This document shows, one piece after another, positions 8,851 to 17,054 of a DNA stretch of 45,105 nucleotides; the stretch's first letter is position 1; each line of letters starts with the position of its first letter. Origin of the DNA: Streptomyces megasporus (GTDB lineage Bacteria > Actinomycetota > Actinomycetes > Streptomycetales > Streptomycetaceae); assembly GCF_000718985.1 (NCBI RefSeq), contig NZ_JODL01000033.1, positions 1 through 45,105 of the forward strand, given 5' to 3'. The notes under the pieces were generated by a model. That model saw only the letters and a program-made list of their open reading frames with translations. It searched no databases and was not told the DNA's origin. The translations under genes were made by a program, and so were the position numbers.

Positions 8851-8899
8851 AGCGACCTCCAGCTGCCGGTCGGTTGGGAGTAGATAGCTACCAGGTTGG

Positions 8900-10375
8900 T
8901 CAGGAGTTCCAGAAACCTTGTTGCTCGTCGAAGGGAGGCATGGAGCTGAGCACTCCCCGGGCGTCCTCAGGGGAGTGGCCCTGCCCCAGGAGTGCCTCGT
9001 ACACCTGGCGGGCGATGTCGACGGTCTCCGGAGTGGCCGGCCCCGGACCGCCGAAGGGCTCGGGGTCGTCGACCGTGTCGGTCTCGTGGAGCATGCGGAG
9101 TGCCGTGACCGGGACCGTTTCCTCAAGGAGGCGAATCATTGAGCGGACGACGTCCGGATTGCCGCCCTGGCCGTGCAGTGCTGCCTTCACCAGAGGGTGT
9201 TTTCTGTTGATGCGCAGGAGGATCCGACCGTCTTGACGCTTCACGTTCCAGGCGAACTTCAGCGGGTCACCGTGTGCCCGCGACACCACCTGACCACGCT
9301 GTCGTGCGGAACGGGCAGCCGCCTCGCGGGTGTACCTGGCGATTCTCTCCAGGTGACGACGCAAGGAGACGGGAGGAACCACGCTTGCCTTGCGCACGTC
9401 CACGCCCCAGTCGGCGTCGGCCTCCGCAGGGATGTCCACGGCGATCCGCGCGAGGTTGTACTTCTCCTCGCGCCGCAGGCCACGAATTCCCAACCAGTCC
9501 CCAGCCAGGATTAGGCGGTCACGGCGGTAGACGTAGAACCCCTGCTGTCCCAGCCATCCCCTGGGCCCGGCAGCCGACTCGTACTCGGCCTCCGAGAGAC
9601 GCTGTGCTGTCGGGAGGACGAAGGGCTCCACGCGCACCGACTCCGATCCCAGTGGCAGAGGCTCCCAGGGGATCCGCTGTACCGAGGGGTGCGTGGACAG
9701 GAACGGGTCCCACGGGGAGAGATCGGAGCCGCGAACCCGGATCCGGCGCCGGGCCGGGGGCTGTAGGAAACGGGCGAAAACCATCGAGAGGTGGGCTTCG
9801 GTACGCTCCGCCTCCGCATAGAACTGGGCCTGTGTCTTTTCGTCGTCGTTAGTCACGGCGGTGTTGTGGTAGCCGGAGAGCTGTTCCCACAGGACGACTG
9901 TCCCGTGCTGCATGCTCCCCGCGATCCGACGCAGGAGGGTCGTGGTCGTGCCGCCGGGGTCACGGAGAAGCCGCCACTCCTTGTAGTGCTCCACGACACT
10001 GAGGTCCCACGTCCGGACGTGCCAGATCCCGGCCCTGACTGTGGCGACGGTGAGTTTGCGGCATTGGGAGAAGGAAGCGGACTTCAGTCCCACGCCGAAA
10101 CGACCGAGATCCGTGGCGCTCCGCTCGGCGGACGGGCCACGGGCAGCCACCGTCATGGCGGTCACCAGCTCGGGCTCCGTCATCCCCTTACCGTCGTCCG
10201 TCACCGCGATCCAGGAACTCTGCCCGTCCCACGTGAAGTCGACGTCGATGTTCTTGGCCTCTGCCGAGACGCTGTTGTCCACTAGATCTGCGACGGCGGC
10301 GGGAAGCGAGTAGCCGAGCGAGCTGAGCGACGCCACCATGCCAGCAGGGTCGGGAGCGGCGACATCGAAGTCCAT
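8900..10375 (-). CDS. MutL/MORC-type GHKL ATPase of the defence operon
   Basis: This is a GHKL-fold ATPase of 491 residues. The N box AVADLVDNSVSA spans about 27-38, with the magnesium-binding Asn34. The G1 box is DDGKGM (60-65) and the G2 box DLGRFGVGLKSASFSQC (89-105). This is the bacterial MORC/MutL-like group that Iyer, Abhiman and Aravind linked to Z1, AIPR, Vsr and C5 methyltransferase genes. It should clamp on DNA through ATP-driven dimerisation. The ATG at 10375 is chosen because GGAG lies 8 bases upstream; an in-frame extension to 10450 is Arg/His-rich and unconvincing. It is first in the operon, followed by the Z1, PD-(D/E)XK and AIPR genes. Confidence 0.9.
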   Translation of the reverse strand: MDFDVAAPDPAGMVASLSSLGYSLPAAVADLVDNSVSAEAKNIDVDFTWDGQSSWIAVTDDGKGMTEPELVTAMTVAARGPSAERSATDLGRFGVGLKSASFSQCRKLTVATVRAGIWHVRTWDLSVVEHYKEWRLLRDPGGTTTTLLRRIAGSMQHGTVVLWEQLSGYHNTAVTNDDEKTQAQFYAEAERTEAHLSMVFARFLQPPARRRIRVRGSDLSPWDPFLSTHPSVQRIPWEPLPLGSESVRVEPFVLPTAQRLSEAEYESAAGPRGWLGQQGFYVYRRDRLILAGDWLGIRGLRREEKYNLARIAVDIPAEADADWGVDVRKASVVPPVSLRRHLERIARYTREAAARSARQRGQVVSRAHGDPLKFAWNVKRQDGRILLRINRKHPLVKAALHGQGGNPDVVRSMIRLLEETVPVTALRMLHETDTVDDPEPFGGPGPATPETVDIARQVYEALLGQGHSPEDARGVLSSMPPFDEQQGFWNS

Positions 10376-10403
10376 CTTCACGCTCCGTACCCGGTGCACC
10401 CGG

Positions 10404-10601
10404 TCAGTCCTGTGCGGTTGATTCGTCTGTGTGCTCCGGTGGAGCCGCATGTGGCAGGACTTCTCGGGCTTCGTGTGGTGAGCGCGCTGCTACTCGTCCC
10501 ACACCAGCCGGAATCCCCCCGGTTTGGAGCATGGTACCGAAAGGGGCTTGTCGGGCGTAGGTGATCTCTGTGAAGAGCTGTCCGTCAGCTTCACAGGGCA
10601 T
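10404..10601 (-). CDS. Possible 65-residue leader gene of the defence operon
   Basis: An ATG-started frame encodes MPCEADGQLFTEITYARQAP and 45 further residues, ending 28 bases before the MutL-like start on the same strand. No family is recognised. Third-position GC is only moderate, and no strong ribosome binding site was found, so it may be a chance frame within the leader of the operon. If real, it would be co-transcribed with the ATPase gene. Confidence 0.25.
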   Translation of the reverse strand: MPCEADGQLFTEITYARQAPFGTMLQTGGIPAGVGRVAARSPHEAREVLPHAAPPEHTDESTAQD

Positions 10602-10671
10602 GACACGTACGCCGTTGGGTCACGGGTGTGTACAGCGTGGCCAGGAAGCCTTTGGGGAGAGGAAGTGCGAC

Positions 10672-11241
10672 ATGGGCGATCCGACTGTGAAGTGGGCGAC
10701 GCAGGTAGCGGAAGCCTAACTCAGCACCGCGCTTCCACGACGGTGGGCACATACGCAAGGGGTGGTCGAACACGGGGTCGAAGTAAGTCAGGTCCTCGGC
10801 AAGGGGGCATCCCTGCTCGTTGCTGCCGCCACTCTGCACGACGTCGGGTACGCGCCCCGGCTGGCCGTGACTGGTTTTCATCCGCTGGACGGGGCCCGGT
10901 TCCTCCGTGACGAGCACGGTGCGGACGAGCGGTTGGTGCGGTTGGTGGCGAATCACTCGTTCGCGCTGCTGGAGGCCGAGGAGCGCGGGCTGCGGGAGGC
11001 GCTGGAGGCCGAGTTCCCTTTGCTGGAGGACCAGTTGTTGGTGGACGCGCTGGTCTACTGCGACATGACGACGACGCCCGACGGTGAGCGGACCACCGCC
11101 GGGGAACGGGTGGCCGAGATTCGGGGCCGCTACGGGGATGACAGCGTGGTGGGGCGGTTCATCCGCCGGGCGGCGCCGGAGATCTTCGTCGCGGTGGGGC
11201 GGGTGGAGGGTACGTTGGCGGCTCAGCCCAGGGGAGGGTAG
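10672..11241 (+). pseudogene. HD-domain phosphohydrolase with early nonsense codon
   Basis: The gene starts at the ATG at 10672 behind GGGGAGAGG and reads MGDPTVKWATQVAEA. It then meets TAA at 10717-10719 where the family has an aromatic residue, and continues in the same frame as LSTALPRRWAHTQGVVEHG. HD family marks follow: His in RRWAHTQGV, HD in AAATLHDVGYAP, and ALVYCDMTT. A restart at the GTG at 10759 or 10762 would give about 160 residues but would lose the first metal-binding His. The intact family hydrolyses phosphate esters of small molecules using a metal. The remaining frame to 11241 is open, so decay is recent, or the stop is a sequencing error. Confidence 0.8.
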
Positions 11242-11930
11242 GTGCCGGCGAGATAGTCGCCGATCTGCCGGCGCATGCTGGGGTGGATGCCGTACCGGTC
11301 CAGGTCGGCCGGGGAGACGAAGCGGACGTCGTCGGCCTCGTCGTTGACCGTGGGTGCGCCGCCGACGGGGCGGCCGATGTAGGTGGTCTCTTACTGCTGG
11401 CGGATCTCGCCGTCGGTGTAGGCCACGATGTGGTGCGGGTTGGTGTAGACCCCGAGAAAGCCGGTGATCTCGGCGACGATGCCGGTCTCCTCCCGACACT
11501 CGCGCACCGCGCACTGCGCGGCCGTCTCGCCGATGTCCTGGGCGCCGCCGGGCAGGGCCCACTGGCCGGTGTCGCGGCGGCGCTGGAGCAGGATGGCGCC
11601 GTCCGCGTCGACGACGAGCAGGTTGCCGGCGGGGATGAGGGTGTTCGCCTGGGGGCGTTGGGGTCGTGGTAGTACTCAGTTCTGCCCACGGGCGGCCATC
11701 CCCTCCTGGTCGGGTGTCCAGGGCCGTGCGCCGGCCCAAACGGCGTCGAAGCTCTGAGCGTAGTTGTCGAACCACCCGGAGGCGTCGACTCTTCGGAGGT
11801 GGAGCAGGGGGTTGGCGCTGGCCGGCTGCCCCAGATGTGCGGGTTGATCAGCAGGTTGTCGTCGTAGTGGAACATCGACGTGTAGAGCGTGGTGTCGTGC
11901 AGTCGCACCTCGCGCCCGTGGGGTAGTGGA
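11223..11930 (-). pseudogene. DUF5919/NUDIX hydrolase fragment with several frame breaks
   Basis: The minus strand holds a degraded NUDIX gene. The Nudix box is intact in one frame: GGAQDIGETAAQCAVRECRE continuing EETG fits G-x5-E-x7-RE-x2-EE-x-G. Upstream, family sequence VRLHDTTLYTSMF...LLINPHIWG (from about 11908) and TEYYHDPNAP (about 11680) lie in another frame, requiring shifts near 11835, 11680 and 11645. In the C-terminal part GEIRQQ is followed by TAA (11391-11393) where Tyr is expected, then ETTYIGRPVGG to a stop at 11223. The N-terminal HTH portion is missing: the fragment ends abruptly next to the creatininase gene. It overlaps the HD pseudogene tail by 19 bases. It is clearly a relic. 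Confidence 0.82.
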
Positions 11931-11941
11931 TTACCACCTGG

Positions 11942-12652
11942 TCAGTGTTCGTCCAAGGCGGCGAGGTGGTCGGCGAAGCTCTTCGTGAGGCTGTCGAGGA
12001 GGGCTTTGCCCTTCTCTGCTGTGGCGTGGGAGGGGTGGCCGATGACGCCCGACGCGGTGTACTCGGTCATGCCCAAGGTGAGCAGGAAGCGGCGTTCGCT
12101 GCCGTCGTGGTCGGCTTCCTCGTAGCCGGGGCGTACCAGTTCGGGTGCGGCGTGCAGCAGGATGGAGGTCTCGTATTCCCCCGCGTGCATGTCGCCGTGC
12201 TTGTCCGAGACGAGGCCGGCGTCGTCGCGGGCGCGGTCCACGTCGCCGCTCAGGGGGAAGAGGCTCATGCGCGGCCCGTCGACGTTCGCCTCCTGGACGA
12301 TGTTCGACAGGACGTAGTTGCCTCCGTGGCCGTTGACGACAACCAGCTTCTGGATGCCGGATCGGTCCAGGGAGGCTCTGATGTCGTCGATCACCGCGTA
12401 GAGGGTTCTGGCGCTGATGCTGACCGTGCCCGGCCAGGAGCCGTGCTCGTGGCTGCACGCCATCGTGATGGGCGGCAGCAGGTGGACCGGGTAGGCGTCC
12501 GCGATGCACCGTCCGTAGATGGCCGCGATGGCGGTGTCGGTGATCAGGGGAAGGTAAGGCCCGTGCTGCTCGAAGGAGCCGACCGGGAGCACGGCGACCC
12601 GGGGCCGCTGCTCCTGGACGTCGGTGCTCGTGGCTGTCGGCAGTAGGTTCAC
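11942..12652 (-). CDS. Creatininase-family metal-dependent amidohydrolase
   Basis: This 236-residue protein belongs to the creatininase superfamily, metal enzymes that cut cyclic amides or act as peptidases (MftE in mycofactocin maturation). Visible motifs are VLPVGSFEQHGPYLPLITDT with the metal ligands Glu, His and Asp, VVNGHGGN in the middle, and DKHGDMHAGEYETS with the second metal-ligand Glu. The second His of the usual EQHGPHLP is Tyr here. The GTG start overlaps the TGA of the upstream XRE/TPR regulator by four bases, so the two are translationally coupled and the regulator probably senses something linked to the reaction. The substrate is unknown. A radical SAM operon lies 5 kb away, which makes a peptide-processing role possible but unproven. 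Confidence 0.85.
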   Translation of the reverse strand: MNLLPTATSTDVQEQRPRVAVLPVGSFEQHGPYLPLITDTAIAAIYGRCIADAYPVHLLPPITMACSHEHGSWPGTVSISARTLYAVIDDIRASLDRSGIQKLVVVNGHGGNYVLSNIVQEANVDGPRMSLFPLSGDVDRARDDAGLVSDKHGDMHAGEYETSILLHAAPELVRPGYEEADHDGSERRFLLTLGMTEYTASGVIGHPSHATAEKGKALLDSLTKSFADHLAALDEH

Positions 12653-13866
12653 GGGGCTCCTTCGGCTCGCTGGAGGGCGGCGCCGTCCATCCTGTCCAGC
12701 GCCGCGTTCAGTTCTGAAATCTCCACCAGCTTCCGCCATGGTGCAAGGCGCTGCCGCACGCGGGACAGCTCGGTTCGGATGCGTGCCGATCCTGTCCGCT
12801 CCGCTATGTCCAGAGCCTGCCGTGCTGCATCGTAGGCGCCCTCCACGTCCTCCAAGGCGGCGTTCGCTGTGGCGAGGCGGGCGAGGCACAGTCCTCGGTC
12901 CCGCTCCTGCACGGCGGGCCAGTGGCTCAGGCTCTTGTGGAAGGTCGGCACGGCCTCGTCCGGCTGTTCCAGGTGTAGGGCGCAGTTGGCTCCTTCCATC
13001 TCGATGTACGCCGCCGAGCAGTATCCGGCCAAGGGGTCGGAATCGTCTCCCGCGTCGGCTGCCGCCATGGCGTGCTCGATGGCGCGAGCGGTCTCGCTTC
13101 GCTCTCCGAGGTGTGCCTTGCTGTTGGCGAGCTGCCGTAGAACGACCGCGTGCACGCGGGGGGAGAGGCTGGTGGTGTGCCGCAGCGCGGCGTTGGCGAG
13201 ACCTGCCCCATGCCCGGCGTGGCCGGCTTCGGTGGCGATGTTGCCGCGTCGCTGGAGGATGTACGCGATGAGCATCGGATCGCCCAGTTCCTGTGCGTAG
13301 TCCATCGCCGTGCTGGTCCAGCGCACGGCTTCGTCCGTGTGGCCGGTGTCCTGGTACAGCCATCCGAGGAACTCGGCGTACCGGGCGCCGATCCGCAGCA
13401 CGTCCGCGCGCAGCAGACCGTGGGACTCCTGGCACATCTGCTCGATCAGGGGCATCTGGCTCTGCACCGGCGCGACCAGGAACCGAGGGCCCACCAGCGG
13501 TTCGGCTTGGGCATGCTGCCGAAGGACGGACGCCAGGTAGCCGAGCATCTCCGTGCTGACCGGGGCGGGCAGCTTGCTCCGCGGCGAAGGCGCGGACGAT
13601 GGGTCCCGTGGCTCTGTCTCCTCCGGGTGAGAGGGGAAGTCGAGCTCGGCGTCGGTCGCCTGGTACGCCTCGCGGAACAGCGGCCTGTGATCACGACTGA
13701 CCGGTCGCCGTCCGTTCTCGTACATCGAGACCAAGGTCTTCAGACTGGCACGTGTCGGCGACTCCACCCCGAGCCGCTCCGCCGCGGCCGTGAGCGCGTC
13801 AATCAGGTCCGCCTGAGTCCATCCACGTGCGTGTCTGGCTTCCTGCAGCTTCGTCCTGGCCTTCAT
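12649..13866 (-). CDS. XRE-family regulator with TPR-like C-terminal region
   Basis: This is a 405-residue regulator. The N-terminal helix-turn-helix begins KLQEARHARGWTQADLIDAL, and LKTLVSMYENGRRPVSRDHR matches the recognition and wing region. The remaining 300 residues are a helical repeat array with TPR-like Ala/Leu patterning, as in many Streptomyces regulators that bind peptides or small molecules. The ATG at 13866 has GAGGG about 5 bases upstream; an in-frame extension to 13914 looks non-coding. The gene is transcribed away from a GTTAAC-rich dyad at 13935-13964, its probable autoregulatory operator, and its stop overlaps the creatininase start. It belongs to the same broad class as the regulator at 15780-17054. 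Confidence 0.88.
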   Translation of the reverse strand: MKARTKLQEARHARGWTQADLIDALTAAAERLGVESPTRASLKTLVSMYENGRRPVSRDHRPLFREAYQATDAELDFPSHPEETEPRDPSSAPSPRSKLPAPVSTEMLGYLASVLRQHAQAEPLVGPRFLVAPVQSQMPLIEQMCQESHGLLRADVLRIGARYAEFLGWLYQDTGHTDEAVRWTSTAMDYAQELGDPMLIAYILQRRGNIATEAGHAGHGAGLANAALRHTTSLSPRVHAVVLRQLANSKAHLGERSETARAIEHAMAAADAGDDSDPLAGYCSAAYIEMEGANCALHLEQPDEAVPTFHKSLSHWPAVQERDRGLCLARLATANAALEDVEGAYDAARQALDIAERTGSARIRTELSRVRQRLAPWRKLVEISELNAALDRMDGAALQRAEGAP

Positions 13867-13934
13867 CGCACCCTCGCAGCCCGTGGTTGCCCGGTCACCG
13901 CATGATGATGGCAAGACCGCCTCGCGTGTGGGGA

Positions 13935-13964
13935 GTTAACGGTTAACGAGGGCGTCCGTTAACC
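13935..13964. promoter_or_regulatory. GTTAAC triple repeat and dyad operator
   Basis: Three GTTAAC hexamers lie at 13935-13940, 13942-13947 and 13958-13963. The last two form a perfect inverted repeat, GGTTAACG (13941-13948) and CGTTAACC (13957-13964), around an 8-base spacer. The site sits 69 bases upstream of the XRE/TPR regulator start and 309 bases upstream of the divergent small gene. It is AT-rich against a very GC-rich background. It is a strong candidate operator for the regulator. Confidence 0.6.
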
Positions 13965-14272
13965 CTGTCCACTGCGAAACGGCTCCCGTCAGGGCTTACT
14001 TGCCGTTGTGCGAGGCGGCCAGGGAAGCGGATCTTGTGCAGCCTCACCACGCAGCCCAAGGGACTCCGGGCCGGGATGCGGTGTGACGCCATCCCTCAGC
14101 CGAGTGCCTCGGGTCGGTGGCGGCATCCGGAGAACCCGCGATGCGCCACTTCAGAGCACCGTCCGGGGCGATGCCGTACGACTCCCCTTCGCTGCCGGGT
14201 GGTCCAGGTGGCCCGCCCCTCTCCCACGCGCGGGCGGGCCACCACCTACGGCCGAGGATCGCTGGAGGTCCG
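13965..14272. other. Leader region of the small-protein pair
   Basis: There is no supported gene in this 308-base stretch. It separates the GTTAAC operator from the first small gene and ends with GGAGG 5 bases before its ATG. Longer frames across it (starting at 14008 or 14117) lack ribosome binding sites and read as Arg/Gly/Pro-rich sequence. Confidence 0.4.
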
Positions 14273-14554
14273 ATGACGAACAGCGGCACGCACCACCGGG
14301 TTCCCACCACGCCGACCACCGGCCGACGCGGCACGGGAGCCGACGCGTCCGACCTCGCACCGCTGCCCGACTGGCTGACCACCGGGGCCCTTGTCCTGGA
14401 CACCCGCACCGGGCGGAGGGGCGAGGTGCAGGACTGGCCCTACCCCGCCTCAGCGACGCCCACCCGGGCGTGGCTGCGCCCGGTGGGCGGTGGCCGGGAG
14501 TGGACGCCACGCATCGCCGACCTCCGTCCCGTCGAGGCCGGGGAGCGGCCGTGA
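14273..14554 (+). CDS. Conserved-looking small protein, function unknown
   Basis: This is a 93-residue protein whose ATG has GGAGG 5 bases upstream. The N-terminal 30 residues are polar and probably disordered. The rest, DLAPLPDWLTTGALVLDTRT followed by GRRGEVQDW and LRPVGGGREWTPRIADLRPV, has the strand and turn pattern of a small beta-barrel. Proteins of this size with the TG..V.D..TGR.GEV pattern occur beside XRE/TPR regulators in Streptomyces. It overlaps the next gene by four bases. I do not recognise a function; a regulatory partner of the divergent XRE protein is possible. Confidence 0.6.
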   Translation: MTNSGTHHRVPTTPTTGRRGTGADASDLAPLPDWLTTGALVLDTRTGRRGEVQDWPYPASATPTRAWLRPVGGGREWTPRIADLRPVEAGERP

Positions 14555-14946
14555 AGCCGCTCGCGCTGTGGGAGCGGTTCGAGTGGGCGGCCGGGACGTG
14601 CTTCCGCTGCGACCGCACCGGCACGGAGGTCGCACCGATCGGCACGATCAGAGCACGCGGCATCGACGTCGAGATCCGAGCGTGCCGGGCGTGCGTGTTC
14701 CACCTGGAGCAGCTGCACTGGAGCCTGGTGATGCGACAGCAGGACGGTGGGCGGCATTCCGCCGCCGGAGGGCCCGGGCCCGATCCCGTGCGGTCTCCCG
14801 AGGCCGGGGCCGGACCGGCCGCCGGCATACCGCGTGCGGGGCCTCGCCACCCCCACGACCGCGGTCCGGCGCCTCCCTCTCCCCAACGGGTGCTGCGGTG
14901 GCCGGGCACCGGTTACCGGCCCGTGGGCCGACATCGGCGGGCGTAG
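14551..14946 (+). CDS. Small zinc-ribbon-like protein
   Basis: This is a 131-residue product starting at a GTG that overlaps the previous stop (GTGA). The first 65 residues contain two CxxC knuckles, GTCFRCDRTG and RACRACVFH, about 30 residues apart, the arrangement of a zinc ribbon. The tail is rich in Gly, Pro and Arg and looks disordered. It is translationally coupled to the 93-residue protein. Possible roles are DNA or protein binding next to the XRE/TPR regulator; none is established. Confidence 0.55.
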   Translation: MKPLALWERFEWAAGTCFRCDRTGTEVAPIGTIRARGIDVEIRACRACVFHLEQLHWSLVMRQQDGGRHSAAGGPGPDPVRSPEAGAGPAAGIPRAGPRHPHDRGPAPPSPQRVLRWPGTGYRPVGRHRRA

Positions 14947-15104
14947 CGGCCAAGGCCCCTCCGTGTCTCGGCGGTTGCTCCAGCCTTGGCTCCGCGGAGC
15001 GCCGACGGCTGTGCGAGGCCCCCACACCGATAGCGGCTCCGTACACAAGCACCATGCCTGCCGAAAGGATCACGCCCGGCCCGATCACAGTCCGAAAGGG
15101 CTGC

Positions 15105-15132
15105 TTCGCCGCCGCGCCGGACCGTCTACTCT
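15105..15132 (+). promoter_or_regulatory. Promoter for a leaderless HAD transcript
   Basis: A -10-like TACTCT (15127-15132) lies seven bases before the ATG at 15140, and a weak -35-like TTCGCC (15105-15110) lies 16 bases further upstream. This spacing would start transcription at the A of the ATG. The absence of a ribosome binding site at the HAD gene agrees with a leaderless mRNA. Confidence 0.4.
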
Positions 15133-15139
15133 GCGGTGC

Positions 15140-15799
15140 ATGATTCGTGCGGTGGTGTTCGATGTCGGCGAGTGCCTTGTTGACGAGACCCGGGAGTACG
15201 GGACGTGGGCTGACTGGCTGGGGGTGCCGCGGCACACCTTCGCGGCGATGTTCGGGGCGGTCATCGCGCAGGGGAGGGACTACCGGGAGACGTTCCAGGA
15301 GTTCCGGCCCGGTTTCGACCTGACCGAGGAGCGGGAGAAGCGCGCGGCTGCCGGGCAGCCGGAGTGGTTCGGTGAAGGTGACCTGTACCCGGACGTCCGC
15401 CCTACGCTGGCGGCTCTGCGCGAGGCCGGGCTGTGGGTGGGCATCGCGGGGAACCAGACCGTCAGGGCCGGCGGCCTGCTGCGGGGGCTGGACCTTCCGG
15501 CCGACATGATCGCCACCAGTGACGACTGGGGTGCCTCCAAGCCGGACGTGAAGTTCTTCGAGCGCGTCATCGAGGCCACGCCCGCCGCGCCGGGCGAGAT
15601 CCTGTACGTCGGTGACCGGCTCGACAACGACATCCGCCCGGCCGTGCAGGCGGGCCTGCTGACGGCCCTGATCCGGCGTGGCCCCTGGGGCACGATCCAG
15701 CAGCGCGATCCGGACGCGGACGCGATCACGACGATGCGCATCGACTCGCTCGCGGAGTTGCCGGAGAAGATCGCCAAGTTCAACGCTGAAGCGCGCTGA
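15140..15799 (+). CDS. HAD-superfamily hydrolase
   Basis: This 219-residue protein has the four HAD motifs. AVVFDVGECLVDET supplies the nucleophile Asp8, with the second Asp replaced by Gly10, as in some HAD subfamilies. VGIAGNQT is motif II, ASKPDVKFF carries the motif III Lys, and EILYVGDRLDNDIRP is the acidic motif IV. Residues 15-90 form a helical cap. It is probably a phosphatase acting on a small metabolite. The missing general acid could mean another activity. It has no ribosome binding site and probably has a leaderless transcript. Its 3' end overlaps the convergent XRE/TPR regulator by 20 bases. Confidence 0.88.
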   Translation: MIRAVVFDVGECLVDETREYGTWADWLGVPRHTFAAMFGAVIAQGRDYRETFQEFRPGFDLTEEREKRAAAGQPEWFGEGDLYPDVRPTLAALREAGLWVGIAGNQTVRAGGLLRGLDLPADMIATSDDWGASKPDVKFFERVIEATPAAPGEILYVGDRLDNDIRPAVQAGLLTALIRRGPWGTIQQRDPDADAITTMRIDSLAELPEKIAKFNAEAR

Positions 15800-17054
15800 C
15801 CGTCGTACCCCAGTCGTAGAGACGGTCGTCGAGGTCCCGCACGCACTGCTCGTTCTGCCAGGGGGCGAGCGTGCGGCGGACCTCGCGGACGCGGTCCATG
15901 CCGGTCGCGTACCAGGTGACCGCCAACTGGTCGAGGGCCTGGGTGGCGTATCCGCACGCCTCCCGCGGCCTTCCGTCGGCGGCTTCGACCGCGGCGAGGT
16001 CACCGAGGACGACGGTGCGCTGCTTGTCCGACTCGGGCGGCAAAGCGTCGAGCACCTCGTGGAGTGTCTTGCGCGCCTGCGGTATGTGGCCGGCCTTCAA
16101 CTGCGTGTTCCCTTTGAACGCGGACAGGCGGACAGGACTGAACCAGTCCAGCCACTCGGGAGTGGCGTGCTCGCCTCCCGTGGCAAGGATGTCCTCGGCA
16201 CGACGGATCAACCGCAGCGCCGCGTGGGGGTCTCCGCAACGGGTCTCGCATTCCGCCTCGACGGCGTCCAGCCATGCCCAGAGCTCGGCGGACGCCTCTC
16301 CGCGGCGGGCGTAGGTACGGGCGGCCAGCATGCGCTCCATCGCTGCCTCCCGGTCGTCCGCCCAGCCCGGGATGAAGGCCATGTGCGCGAGGATGGCTGC
16401 TCCGAGCAGGGGATCGTTCGCTTCGCCTGCCGCCTGCAGAGCCAGGAGGAGGGTCTCCGAGGCCCGCTCCGGCTGCCGCAGGTCGAAGAACTCGATCCGG
16501 CCGGCCAGCAGGTAGGACTCCGCCAGGGAGGCGGCGAGGGCCCGGCGGGCCGGGTTCGCCGTTTCCGGGAGAAGGGCGCAGCCGAGACGGGCGTGCTCCA
16601 GGACCGCGGGGTGCAGTACGGCAGGCGCCACGGACCAGTAGAAGTGCCGGTGTGAGCGTGTGACGGCCGCGAAGTCCCTGCCGATGGTCGCCGGTTGTGT
16701 CGCGGCTTCGGTCCGAGCGGGCACGGCGGCCAGACGTGTTCCGGACAGGGGCACGCGGGGGGCGTTGTCGATCGCTGTGCCGGGCCGGGACCGCGAGCTT
16801 CCCCAGGGAGGGACGAATCCGAGGTCCTCCATGCTCTGCCCCAGGAGGTGCGTCAGCACTCGGTGCACGTCGGGCTGCGGCCAGGGTGGTGTGGCCGACT
16901 CCCAGCGCCGGACCTGCCGGACGCCGACAGCCAGACCTCTGATGCCAAGCTTCCGCGCCGCCTCGGTGATGGCGTCGGCCAAGGCCTGCTGGGAGTTGTA
17001 TCCGGCAGCCAGGCGAGCGGCCTTGAGCCTGGTGTTGCCTGCGGGACGGGACAT
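15780..17054 (-). CDS. XRE-family regulator with TPR-like region, beside the radical SAM operon
   Basis: This is a 424-residue regulator. The N-terminal helix-turn-helix reads TRLKAARLAAGYNSQQALAD and continues through VRQVRRWESATPPWPQ. Then come a linker and a long helical repeat region (RRALAASLAESYLLAGRIEF, SAELWAWLDAVEAECETRCG) typical of TPR regulators. The ATG at 17054 has GGAGGAG at an ideal distance. It is transcribed divergently from the operon starting at 17417, and a dyad lies between them, so it is the obvious candidate to control the radical SAM genes and itself. It is the same class as the regulator at 12649-13866 but not a close duplicate. Confidence 0.88.
   Translation of the reverse strand: MSRPAGNTRLKAARLAAGYNSQQALADAITEAARKLGIRGLAVGVRQVRRWESATPPWPQPDVHRVLTHLLGQSMEDLGFVPPWGSSRSRPGTAIDNAPRVPLSGTRLAAVPARTEAATQPATIGRDFAAVTRSHRHFYWSVAPAVLHPAVLEHARLGCALLPETANPARRALAASLAESYLLAGRIEFFDLRQPERASETLLLALQAAGEANDPLLGAAILAHMAFIPGWADDREAAMERMLAARTYARRGEASAELWAWLDAVEAECETRCGDPHAALRLIRRAEDILATGGEHATPEWLDWFSPVRLSAFKGNTQLKAGHIPQARKTLHEVLDALPPESDKQRTVVLGDLAAVEAADGRPREACGYATQALDQLAVTWYATGMDRVREVRRTLAPWQNEQCVRDLDDRLYDWGTTVSALQR

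Noticed and set aside
10717..11393. Reassignment of TAA to Tyr as an explanation for two in-frame stops
   Set aside because: Only two cases, one inside a gene already broken by frameshifts; intact neighbours use standard stops. Decay or error is simpler.
10591..11775. 394-residue minus-strand frame
   Set aside because: Runs antisense to the HD gene and out of frame through the NUDIX relic; His/Arg/Pro-rich composition typical of shadows.
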